This document shows positions 46,046-53,110 of a stretch of 64,000 nucleotides of DNA, in pieces. Numbering within the stretch: the stretch's first letter is position 1; each line of letters starts with the position of its first letter. A model generated the notes under the pieces. It was not told the origin of the DNA and searched no databases. It was given only the letters and a program-made list of their open reading frames with translations. Source of the DNA: Micrococcus flavus (GTDB lineage Bacteria; Actinomycetota; Actinomycetes; Actinomycetales; Micrococcaceae); NCBI RefSeq assembly GCF_014204815.1, contig NZ_JACHMC010000001.1, positions 2,046,001 through 2,110,000 of the forward strand, given 5' to 3'. Position numbers and translations under genes: made by a program.

Positions 46046-46831
46046 TCAGTCCGTCGTGGCGGCGGCGTCGACCTCGGCGCGGAACTGCTCGAGGGTGTTC
46101 AGAGTGAGCATCTGTCCGTCCAGGAAGAAGGTCGGGGTGCCCTGCACGCCCAGCGCGGTCCCGTCGGCCACGTCGGCCTCGATGCGGTCGCGGGTGGCCG
46201 GGTCAGCCACCGCGGCATCGTAGGCGGCCATGTCCAGGCCGAGATCCTCGGCGTAACCGCGGAACACCGGGCTCCGGTCCTCAGTGGTATGGCTCCACTG
46301 CTCCTGGGTGTCGAACATCTGCTGATACATCGCCTCGTACTGTCCCTGCTGGCCGGCGGCTTCCACGGCTACGGCGGCGGTCATCGAGTTGGGATGTCCG
46401 GGCAGCGGGAAGTAGCGGTGCACAAAGGTCACCGTGTCGGCGTACTCGGCGCGCAGTTCTTCCACGACCGGGTAGGCGGCCTTGCAGCCCTCGCACTCGA
46501 AGTCCAGGAACTCCACCAGCACGGCCTGCTCGTTCGGGGCCTTGGACAGTACCCGGCTGTCTGGGCGCATCACCGGCGTGGCCTCCGAGGGGGCGCTCTG
46601 CCCGGTCCCGGAGGAGGCAGTTTGCCCGGAGCCCTGGGGGGCGGCGTCGCGGGGGCCGCTGGCGGCCACCACTCCGACGATCAGCCCGGCCAGCACCACA
46701 GCGGCCAGTACGACCCAGACGATGGTCTTGGCCTTGCGGGATGTGGTGCCCGGTGTTGACGGATCAGAGGGGGTCGGATTGCGGGTCGGTGTGCTCACGA
46801 AGGGATCCGTTTCGGTCGGTGGCGACGGCAC
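46046..46831 (-). CDS. DsbA-family thiol oxidoreductase, membrane-anchored
   Basis: 261 aa. A single membrane helix (about 34-56) anchors an extracytoplasmic thioredoxin-fold domain with active site CEGC (Cys113-Cys116) in LDFECEGCKAAYP and the cis-Pro loop QGTPTFFLDG. It inserts disulfides into exported proteins and is probably recycled by the VKOR of the next gene. The start is uncertain: GTG 46831 is used, but an in-frame GTG at about 46798 is possible and neither has a clear ribosome site. Confidence 0.88.
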   Translation of the reverse strand: MPSPPTETDPFVSTPTRNPTPSDPSTPGTTSRKAKTIVWVVLAAVVLAGLIVGVVAASGPRDAAPQGSGQTASSGTGQSAPSEATPVMRPDSRVLSKAPNEQAVLVEFLDFECEGCKAAYPVVEELRAEYADTVTFVHRYFPLPGHPNSMTAAVAVEAAGQQGQYEAMYQQMFDTQEQWSHTTEDRSPVFRGYAEDLGLDMAAYDAAVADPATRDRIEADVADGTALGVQGTPTFFLDGQMLTLNTLEQFRAEVDAAATTD

Positions 46832-46878
46832 CGTGCCGTCGGGGTGGGAATGAGCTGGGGCTGGGATGCAGAGGTGGG

Positions 46879-47796
46879 TCAGGGGTGGAGGGTCTCAGTG
46901 TGGGGGTGGGTGGCCGGTTCGATTTGGAAGGTGGAGTGTTCGATGGGTACTTGGAAATCCTGGGCCACGCACCGTTGCAGGTCGGTCAGCACAGTGCCCA
47001 GGTGCGCGGCGGTCAGGCAGCCGTTGTGCACGGTGACGTGCGCGGAGAGCACGGGGGTGTCGGAGTCGATGCGTGAAGCGTGCAGGTCATGGACCTCCAG
47101 CACGTGCGGCAGCTCCGATAGCCGGATGCGGACCGCCTCCAGGTCCAAGCCCTTGGGGGTGGTCTCCATGAGTACGTCGATGGTGTCGCGAAGCAGGATC
47201 AGGGCTCTGGGCACGATCAGTGCGGCGATCAACAGGGACACCACCGCATCGGCGCGATTCCAGCCGGTGGTGGCGATCACGATCGCCGAAACGATCACTG
47301 CGACCGATCCCAGGGCGTCGTTGAGTACCTCCAGGAACGCGGCCTTCATGTTCAGGTTCTCACCTCGGGAAGAGGCCAGGATCGCCAGACCGATGAGGTT
47401 GCCAGCCAAACCGATCACCCCGAACCAGAGCATCGCGGTGGATTCGACCTCGGGGGGTTCGATGAGCCGGCGTACGCCCTCCACGGCTACGAAGCCGCCC
47501 ACGGCCAGCAGCACCGCGGCCTGCGCGGCCGCGGCGATGATCTCGGCGCGCTTGTACCCCCAGGTGCGCTTGTCCGTGGCCGGGCGCAGCGCCAGGGTCG
47601 TGGCGGTCAGGGCGATCAGCAACCCGGCTGAGTCAGTAAACATGTGCCCGGCGTCGGCCAGCAGGGCCAGACTGCCCGAAGCCAGCGCGCCGATGACCTC
47701 GGCGACCATGATCGTCGCGGTGATGGAGAAGACCACGGCCAGCCGGCCCCGCCGGCCCGCCGCCGGAAGAGCATGGGAATGATCGTGTCCGCTCAT
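46879..47796 (-). CDS. CDF-family cation efflux protein (CzcD-like)
   Basis: 305 aa, six membrane helices. The His-rich start HDHSH and the metal site ADAGHMFTD (helix II) and EVLNDALGS (helix V) are classic for zinc/cadmium/cobalt-exporting CzcD proteins; a ferredoxin-like cytoplasmic domain ends the protein. Its ATG overlaps the stop of the preceding transporter (ATGA at 47793-47796). Second transporter of the CmtR operon. Confidence 0.92.
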   Translation of the reverse strand: MSGHDHSHALPAAGRRGRLAVVFSITATIMVAEVIGALASGSLALLADAGHMFTDSAGLLIALTATTLALRPATDKRTWGYKRAEIIAAAAQAAVLLAVGGFVAVEGVRRLIEPPEVESTAMLWFGVIGLAGNLIGLAILASSRGENLNMKAAFLEVLNDALGSVAVIVSAIVIATTGWNRADAVVSLLIAALIVPRALILLRDTIDVLMETTPKGLDLEAVRIRLSELPHVLEVHDLHASRIDSDTPVLSAHVTVHNGCLTAAHLGTVLTDLQRCVAQDFQVPIEHSTFQIEPATHPHTETLHP

Positions 47797-48581
47797 ACCA
47801 GGGTCTCTTCCACTCGATGAATCATCAGCTGAACGTCACCATCCTGTCCGGCGATACTGAAGGCACGCTCAATGCGCACAGCAGGCGCAATCCGCCCCGC
47901 AGCCATCGCCGTCCTTCCGTTCTGGTCCCCGGCGATCAGCGCGGAGGCGGGGGTGCAGCAGGCATCCCCGCGCCAGGCCTCCACCCCTTCCTTGAGGGCG
48001 ACGGCGGCGATCACCAGGGCCGCGACTGGGTCGGCCCAGGTCCAGCCCAGGGTGCTGTTGAGGACCAGGCCCACCAGCAGGACCGCCGAGAGGTAGGTGC
48101 AGATCAGGGTCTGTTTGGAGTCGGCCACCGCGGAGGCGGACCCGAGTTCGCGGCCAGTGCGCCGCTCGAACCAGGACAGGAACGGCATGATGGCCAAGCT
48201 CACGGCGGCCAGCACGATCCCCACCGTGGAATGCTCCGGTTGCCCGGCCCCGAACAGGGTGCGCACGGCGTCGACGGTGATGAAGGCGGCCAAGCCGAAG
48301 AAGGAGAAGGCGATCAGGCGCAGCGCCACCTTCTCCCGGCGGTGCGGGTCCGGGGTGGCGAACTGCCAGGCCACCGCGGCGGCGGAGAGGACCTCCACGA
48401 TGGAGTCCAAGCCGAAGCCGATCAACGCGGAGGACGAGGCCACGGTGCCGGCGGCCAGGGCGATGGCCGCCTCGATCACGTTGTAGGTGATGGTTCCTGC
48501 CACGATCCAGCGGATCCGGCGGTGCAGGACCGCACGGCGGTCGTCCGTGAGGGGCTTGGAGCTCAGCGTGAGGGTGCTCAT
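47793..48581 (-). CDS. CDF-related cation transporter
   Basis: 262 aa. Cation-efflux fold with GFGLDSIVEVLSAAAVAW in helix II and SAVADSKQTLICTYLSAVLL in helix V, the positions of the Asp metal ligands; CCTPA near the C-terminus adds a possible thiol site. It lacks the long C-terminal domain of CzcD. It overlaps cmtR by 4 nt upstream and czcD by 4 nt downstream. The substrate is probably a soft divalent metal, by context. Confidence 0.85.
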   Translation of the reverse strand: MSTLTLSSKPLTDDRRAVLHRRIRWIVAGTITYNVIEAAIALAAGTVASSSALIGFGLDSIVEVLSAAAVAWQFATPDPHRREKVALRLIAFSFFGLAAFITVDAVRTLFGAGQPEHSTVGIVLAAVSLAIMPFLSWFERRTGRELGSASAVADSKQTLICTYLSAVLLVGLVLNSTLGWTWADPVAALVIAAVALKEGVEAWRGDACCTPASALIAGDQNGRTAMAAGRIAPAVRIERAFSIAGQDGDVQLMIHRVEETLV

Positions 48582-48910
48582 GCGCAGGTGCATCCCGCAG
48601 CGGAGCAGCAATCCGGGTCGATGGTCAGCGTCAACTCCAGCAGCTCCCCAAGGGTCTGGCCCAGCCGGGGGTCGGCCAGGGCGTACCAGACGTTGCGGCC
48701 CTCGGCGGTAGTGGTCACCAGCCCGCAGCCGCGCAGGCAGGCCAACTGGTTGGACATCACCTGCTTGGACACCCCCAGCTCCCCGGCCAGCGCCGACGGG
48801 CGGGCCGGCCCATCACGCAGGGCCAGCAGGATCCGGGTCCGGGTGTCATCAGAGAGGGCATGGCCCAGTCGGGACAACGCCGAGACATGAGTGAGGGTCG
48901 TGGTGCTCAT
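48578..48910 (-). CDS. cmtR: CmtR-like ArsR-family metal-sensing repressor
   Basis: 110-aa ArsR/SmtB winged helix. Cys58 and Cys62 in LACLRGCGLV and C-terminal Cys101/102/107/109 (DPDCCSAAGCTCA) match the Cd/Pb-sensing site of mycobacterial CmtR (Cys57, Cys61, Cys102). The recognition helix is SKQVMSNQLACLR. Metal binding would release the operator found directly upstream. First gene of the cmtR-CDF-czcD-dsbA-VKOR unit. Confidence 0.9.
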   Translation of the reverse strand: MSTTTLTHVSALSRLGHALSDDTRTRILLALRDGPARPSALAGELGVSKQVMSNQLACLRGCGLVTTTAEGRNVWYALADPRLGQTLGELLELTLTIDPDCCSAAGCTCA

Positions 48911-48919
48911 GCCTAGAAC

Positions 48920-48939
48920 GGTACAGCATAACGTGTACC
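48920..48939 (-). promoter_or_regulatory. Candidate CmtR operator over the -10 box
   Basis: GGTACA at 48920-48925 and TGTACC at 48934-48939 are perfect 6-bp inverted arms. On the minus strand the spacer and arm contain TATGCT (48925-48930), a good -10, so a bound repressor would block RNA polymerase. Confidence 0.6.
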
Positions 48940-49087
48940 CTTGTCGGGGTGCCGCCCGGCAAGCGGCCGGCACCATGGCCCGATCCCAGGAGGTCCGCGC
49001 AATCGTGCCCCACTCTGATGTCCCGCTGACCGAACCATCCCGGCTCCTGCCCGTCCCATTGTCGGACGGCAGGAGAAGGGGCTCGGT

Positions 49088-49837
49088 GTGAGCATCGGGA
49101 ACTACTTCGCCGAGACCGTCAACTCCGGGGCTCTGCTCATTGCCGCACCGCTGGCGATGATCGCAGGGATCGTCTCGTTTCTGTCCCCGTGCATCCTGCC
49201 GCTGGTGCCCGGCTACCTCGGTTACGTCTCCGGGCTGGCCAACCCCACACATCCGGACAACCGCCGCCGGGTGCTGACCGGGGTCGGGCTGTTCATCCTG
49301 GGCTTCGCCGCGGTCTTCACCCTCTACGGGGCCGCCTTCGGCACGATCGGTCACTGGCTGGTGCGCTGGCAGGACCCGATGATCCGCGTCCTGGGCGTCC
49401 TGGTGATCGTTATGGGCCTGGCCATGGTTGGCAAGTTGCCCTTTTTCCAGCGCACGATCAAACCCACCCTGGCCCCCCGGACGGGCCTGGCCGGGGCCCC
49501 GGTGCTCGGGGTCGTCTTTGGGCTGGGCTGGACTCCCTGCATCGGCCCGACACTCAGCGCCGTGCTGGCATTGAGCACCACCACCGGCGATCCCTGGCGC
49601 GGGGCCCTGCTGGGCTTCCTCTACTGCCTGGGACTGGGCATCCCATTCCTGCTGGCCGCGGCGGGGATCAGCTGGGTCACCAACGCCCTGTCCTACGTCC
49701 GCCGCAACATCCGGGTATTCAACATCATCGGCGGATCCCTGCTGGTGGGGGTCGGGATTCTGATGGTCTCCGGGCTCTGGATGCTGTGGATGTACCAGCT
49801 GCAGAGCCTCGCCGGCACCTTCACCACCCCCGTCTAA
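49088..49837 (+). CDS. ccdA: CcdA-type thiol-disulfide membrane protein
   Basis: 249 aa, six membrane helices. The paired Cys occur in [20 protein letters not shown] (helix I) and [17 protein letters not shown] (helix IV), the CcdA/DsbD-beta signature. It carries reducing equivalents across the membrane for cytochrome c maturation or thiol repair. GTG at 49088 follows GGAGAAGGGG. Divergent from the CmtR operon, giving the block both an oxidising (DsbA-VKOR) and a reducing thiol route. Confidence 0.9.
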   Translation: MSIGNYFAETVNSGALLIAAPLAMIAGIVSFLSPCILPLVPGYLGYVSGLANPTHPDNRRRVLTGVGLFILGFAAVFTLYGAAFGTIGHWLVRWQDPMIRVLGVLVIVMGLAMVGKLPFFQRTIKPTLAPRTGLAGAPVLGVVFGLGWTPCIGPTLSAVLALSTTTGDPWRGALLGFLYCLGLGIPFLLAAAGISWVTNALSYVRRNIRVFNIIGGSLLVGVGILMVSGLWMLWMYQLQSLAGTFTTPV

Positions 49838-49931
49838 AACCAGAAACCCCGCCCCACCGGACCGGTTACTGAGGAGTGACCGGGCCGATGGGACGGGGAC
49901 GAGGGCCCTGAGTGGTCGGTGACGGGTGTGC

Positions 49932-49976
49932 TCAGAGGCCGAAGGCTCCGCCGCTGATCAGGATGAAGACGCCTAG
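49932..49976 (-). pseudogene. C-terminal remnant cut by IS copy B
   Basis: Minus-strand codons from the CTAG at the IS edge read LGVFILISGGAFGL and stop, a typical last membrane helix. It could be the end of a CadD-like transporter, but 14 residues are too few to be sure. The rest of the gene is absent. Confidence 0.35.
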
Positions 49977-50867
49977 GGCATGTCTGACAATCGTTTGGAC
50001 CACGCGAGCACAGCGTTCAACACCACGGCGGCCCGGTAGACGATCGCGTACTTGTCGTACCGGGTCGCCAGGCCCCGCCATTGCTTCAGGTGCGCGTACT
50101 GGCGCTCGATCACGTTCCGGCCCTTGTAAGCCTGCGAGTCCAGGCCCACGGGACGGCCACCGGCCGAGCCGCGGCGCCTGCGGTGGCCCTGCTGATCCGC
50201 CGGCTCGGGGATCACGGCTTTGATCCGGCGGGCACGCAGGTGGGTGCGGATCGCCCGGGAGGAGTACGCCTTGTCGCCCAGCACCGCCTCGGGGCGGGTC
50301 CGGGGCCGCCCTACCGGCCGTGCCACGCGCAGCCGCCCCAGCAGCGGCAGCAGCATCGGGGAGTCCCCGGCTTGGCCGGGGGTGATCAGGCTGACCAGCG
50401 GCAGCCCGGTCCCATCGACGAGCTGATGGATCTTCGTGCTCAGCCCTCCCCGGGAGCGCCCGATGCCGTGATCGGCCGGCTCCTCATGCAGATTCCTGTA
50501 GTTCGATCCATCCCCCTGTGTGGCGGGTGATGTTCGTCGCGTGCTGGTGGGCGCGGGCGATCGTGGAGTCCACCGAGACCGACCAATCGATCAGGCCTTC
50601 GGCGTCCGCGGCAGTTGTCAGCCTCGCCAGCACCGCATCCCAGGTGCCCTCTTCGGCCATGCGCCGATGCCACGTCCATACGGTCTGCCAGGGCCCGTAG
50701 ACCTCGGGCAGGTCCCTCCATGCAATCCCGCACCGATATCGGTAGATGATCGCCTCCACCATCGTGCGGGCGTCCGAGAACGGCCTGCCGGCCCTGCCGG
50801 TCCGGGTCGGGAGCATCGGGGCGATCAACTCCCATTGGGCATCGGAGAGCATCTGGAAGCGGGACAT
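49973..50867 (-). CDS. IS5-family transposase, two overlapping frames
   Basis: First frame 50867 to 50484 (127 aa, MSRFQMLSDAQWELIAPMLP onward); the second frame continues to 49973 with LGDKAYSS and NVIERQYAHLKQW. The frame break after WIELQESA is at the same point as in copy A. Catalytic Asp, Asp and Glu are all present, so it may be active. The stop codon again lies in the flanking CTAG. Confidence 0.85.
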
Positions 50868-50915
50868 GCCTTCCAGGGTGTCAGCTGGCCCCCTGGATCC
50901 ATTCTCAGACACGCC
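49977..50915 (-). mobile_element. IS5-family insertion sequence, copy B
   Basis: 939 bp, same ends as copy A and again flanked by CTAG (49973-49976, 50916-50919), in inverted orientation. Internal differences from copy A are spread along the element, so the two copies are not recent duplicates. Confidence 0.88.
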
Positions 50916-50922
50916 CTAGTGG

Positions 50923-51360
50923 TTACTCCAGGATCGACAGGTCCAGTTCCCGTATGTCGTGCGCGACGATCTTCGCCACGAGCTGGCCGAAGCGGTCTGC
51001 GGTGTAGCGCATGGTGCGGCGGCAGCGTGGGCATCGGAACTCCGTTCCAGCCCCGCGAGTGCCGGTGTTGCCGTTGGGCAACGTGACCGGCTCGCCTCTA
51101 CGCCCACCGCGCGTGAACGATGGCGCGGCCCTGGTCGTGCGCCAGCCGTTGGGCGACCACTCCCGGATGGTCTGGTTCTTCCGGGCCTCGCGCGTCCCTC
51201 CCGACGGCAGCTGCCGAACCTGGAAGGCGGCGGGGTTCCCATCGCCGTCGATCAGGGCCAGTTCGGTGCGCTTATGCCGGCCCCGGTCTGTGCAGATCAG
51301 GCTGTACTCCGTCACCCATTCGTACCCGTATTCCTCCGACGGCGAGTCACCCGCGTTCAT
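50923..51360 (-). CDS. Zn-ribbon-like hypothetical protein next to the integrase
   Basis: 145 aa of unknown family. Two Cys clusters, SLICTDRGRH near residue 22 and FRCPRCRRTMRYT near 112, could bind zinc; the latter resembles half a zinc ribbon. The middle is basic and Gly-rich. It begins 23 nt after the integrase stop on the same strand and ends 3 bp before the CTAG of IS copy B, so its C-terminus appears intact. A DNA-binding role in integration or replication control is only inferred. Confidence 0.6.
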   Translation of the reverse strand: MNAGDSPSEEYGYEWVTEYSLICTDRGRHKRTELALIDGDGNPAAFQVRQLPSGGTREARKNQTIREWSPNGWRTTRAAPSFTRGGRRGEPVTLPNGNTGTRGAGTEFRCPRCRRTMRYTADRFGQLVAKIVAHDIRELDLSILE

Positions 51361-51383
51361 GCCCCCTGTGTTCAGGTCCCTGT

Positions 51384-52613
51384 TCACGTCCCAGTTGCTC
51401 CCATCTTGTCCGCGAGCGCGGCCAGGCGGCCCCGCTCGGCGTGCTGGTAGATCTCCACGCTCTTGCTGTCCGAGTGGCCCGCGTAGGCGCGCAGCTCGGC
51501 CGTGGTGGCCCCGGCCTGGCCCAATCGGGTCAGGGCGGTGTGTCGCAGCCCGTGGAACGTGAAGTCCTCCACGGGATGCCCGCCGGCGCGGACGCGCTCG
51601 CGGTTGAGCACGTCCAGGGCGGCGTTGAAGCGCTTGCGGATCGTGTTCGGGTTGTTGAGCCGGTTCCCGGGGCCGCGGCGGGGGAACAGCAGCGCGTCCG
51701 GGTCCGGGCCGGTGTGCTCTGCCAGGTGGGCCACGGTGGCCGCGTGAATAGCGCTCGGAACGGGGATCGCGCGGAATCGGGCGGCCGACTTGGGGGTGTC
51801 CTCGCGGACGCCGGAGCCGCGGGCCTGGACCTGGGATTCCACGCGCAGCCACAGGACGCCGTCGTCGTCGGCCTGGAAGTGACGGCGTCGCAGGGCCAGC
51901 ACCTCCCCCAGCCGGAGCGCGGCCCAGCCGGAAAGCAGCACGATCAGCCGGTCCTCCGGGTAGCTCATGTGGCCCGCGAGCGCGGCCACGTCCTCAGCTG
52001 CCAGCACGTCGCGGTTCCGCGTGGGCAGGTTCGGGCGGCGCAGCTTGCGGGCGGCCAGCGGCGGGACGGGCGAAGTCAGCAGCCACGGGGTGAATCCGCG
52101 GGGCAGCTCGGCGGCGTCGCCGGTGGCGAACTTGAACAGGGCGAACACGTCCCGGTGAATGCGTGCGGCGGCGTCCGCGCCGCTGGCCCGCTCCAGGGCG
52201 TCCAGCCATTCGTTCAGCTCCAGCGCTGTCACGTCCGAGACGCGCCGGTCCCCGTACTCCGGGAGGAAGTGGGCCTCTAGGTGGCGCTGGTAGGTGTAGA
52301 CGCTGCCGATCTTCAGCCCGCGCTCGCGGTGCCACTGCAACCATGCCTCGGCCAGCTCTCGCACGGTGCGGGCGTCCACGTCGGCCTGTGCCCGGCGGGC
52401 GGCCTGTTCGGCCTTCAGGCGCTCGCGGCGGATGGCCGGCGGGGTGAACGTGCCGCGGGCCTTCTCGGCGCGGGCGATGTCCAGGGCGGCCCGTGCGTCG
52501 CCGATGGTCCCGAACGTGCCGATGGTGTGGACGATGTTGTCCACGGTCAGCCGGGCTCGGTAGGTGCCGGAGGGAAGTCGGTCGATCCCGCGCGGTAGCC
52601 GCTTGCCGGCCAT
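51384..52613 (-). CDS. int: Tyrosine recombinase (phage-type integrase)
   Basis: 409 aa. Arm-binding and SAM-like core-binding domains (1-190) precede the catalytic domain with Arg234 (AALRLGEVLAL), Lys275 (TPKSAARF), His354-x-x-Arg357 (FHGLRHTAL), His380 (YAGHSDSKS) and Tyr389 (EIYQH), a complete active site. ATG at 52613 after a GGGGG stretch; an upstream in-frame ATG near 52661 would overlap the candidate arm site at 52633-52649. It faces away from tRNA-Ser, its integration target, 150 bp away. Confidence 0.93.
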   Translation of the reverse strand: MAGKRLPRGIDRLPSGTYRARLTVDNIVHTIGTFGTIGDARAALDIARAEKARGTFTPPAIRRERLKAEQAARRAQADVDARTVRELAEAWLQWHRERGLKIGSVYTYQRHLEAHFLPEYGDRRVSDVTALELNEWLDALERASGADAAARIHRDVFALFKFATGDAAELPRGFTPWLLTSPVPPLAARKLRRPNLPTRNRDVLAAEDVAALAGHMSYPEDRLIVLLSGWAALRLGEVLALRRRHFQADDDGVLWLRVESQVQARGSGVREDTPKSAARFRAIPVPSAIHAATVAHLAEHTGPDPDALLFPRRGPGNRLNNPNTIRKRFNAALDVLNRERVRAGGHPVEDFTFHGLRHTALTRLGQAGATTAELRAYAGHSDSKSVEIYQHAERGRLAALADKMGATGT

Positions 52614-52632
52614 GTCGGCCCCCGTCCTGTCG

Positions 52633-52649
52633 TGACAGCTATGTGCCAG
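52633..52649 (+). repeat. Candidate integrase/Xis arm site, right
   Basis: TGACAGCTATGTGCCAG, near-identical and in direct orientation to the site at 36924-36940. It lies in the integrase promoter region, 113 bp inside the right core, where it could also serve autoregulation. Confidence 0.5.
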
Positions 52650-52725
52650 GAATAGTGTCATATCGTGGGGCCTCATGGGGACTTGTGAACGTAGGGCTAC
52701 CGGCCAAAATTGGCCCAGACATGCG

Positions 52726-52760
52726 GAAGGCCCCGAACTCATGCGGAGTTCGGGGCCTTC
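52726..52760 (-). terminator. Element-borne terminator for tRNA-Ser
   Basis: 15-bp arms (52726-52740 / 52746-52760) with an atgcg loop, directly downstream of the tRNA 3' end but inside the integrated element. Confidence 0.7.
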
Positions 52761-52761
52761 T

Positions 52762-52779
52762 CGCGGAGGATGGGGGATT
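52762..52779. repeat. Right attachment site core
   Basis: The 18-bp copy of the att core embedded in the 3' part of tRNA-Ser (3' acceptor strand and 3' half of the T stem). Confidence 0.9.
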
Positions 52780-52848
52780 TGAACCCCCGAGGGCGTGAAC
52801 CCAACACGCGTTCCAGGCGTGCGCCATAGGCCGCTAGGCGAATCCTCC
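52764..52848 (-). tRNA. tRNA-Ser(GGA)
   Basis: Acceptor GGAGGAT/ATCCTCC with discriminator G, D-arm gcc/ggc, anticodon stem CACGC/GCGTG with loop CTGGAAC (anticodon GGA), a long class-II variable arm and T-arm GGGGG-TTCAAAT-CCCCC. CCA is not encoded. The gene remains complete after integration because the element restores its 3' end. Confidence 0.95.
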
Positions 52849-52979
52849 TTGGCGTGCCCCTGCGCGGCGGACCGCTCAAGGGCAGGCTTCATCATAACCA
52901 GATCGCAGCACACGGTGCCACTCGGACCCCCACCGTCCCCGGACCCCGCTCCGACGTCGCGCCGCGGAGCGGCCACTGC

Positions 52980-52985
52980 TAGACT
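52980..52985 (+). promoter_or_regulatory. -10 box of the SRP RNA gene
   Basis: TAGACT, 5 nt before the start of the RNA. Confidence 0.55.
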
Positions 52986-52990
52986 CTCGG

Positions 52991-53082
52991 ATGGCCCCTC
53001 ACGTGGTGTCATCTCGCCGAACTCCCCCAGGACCGGAAGGTAGCAAGGGTAGGTGGGCTCTGGCAGGTGCGTGGGGGGTCTT
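52991..53082 (+). ncRNA. ffs: Signal recognition particle RNA (4.5S-type)
   Basis: The conserved SRP domain-IV loop is present: ccaggaccggaaggtagcaa followed by gggtaggtggg. Outer arms gcccctcacg near 52993 and gcgtggggggtc near 53070 close a long hairpin, so the RNA is about 92 nt, the short bacterial form. It binds Ffh for membrane-protein targeting. The exact ends are approximate. Confidence 0.9.
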
Positions 53083-53110
53083 CGATTTCCCCGAGCCCGA
53101 GGGAGGCCCC

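Larger units (their letters stand above)
36856..52779. mobile_element. tRNA-Ser-integrated plasmid-like element (genomic island)
   Basis: A 15.9-kb insertion bounded by an 18-bp direct repeat (36856-36873 and 52762-52779) that is the 3' end of tRNA-Ser(GGA). A tyrosine integrase is adjacent to the tRNA. Backbone genes on the minus strand are integrase, Zn-ribbon protein, excisionase, small ORF, primase-polymerase and replication-type protein, the int-xis-rep order of actinobacterial integrative elements. No FtsK/Tra-like transfer gene is present, so it is a non-conjugative relative or a remnant. A 10.8-kb IS-bounded block interrupts it. Confidence 0.85.

Noticed and set aside
48891-49091. A 66-codon plus-strand ORF between cmtR and ccdA
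   Set aside because: It overlaps the cmtR start and the operator, has no ribosome site, and runs into the ccdA start in another frame.
40127-50915. A recent composite transposon with identical IS ends
   Set aside because: The two IS copies differ at many positions, so recent joint movement by duplication of one IS is not supported; only the arrangement is reported.
36856-52779. The island as a complete conjugative element or prophage
   Set aside because: No FtsK/Tra translocase, relaxase, capsid, terminase or lysis gene can be seen; only integration and replication functions are supported.
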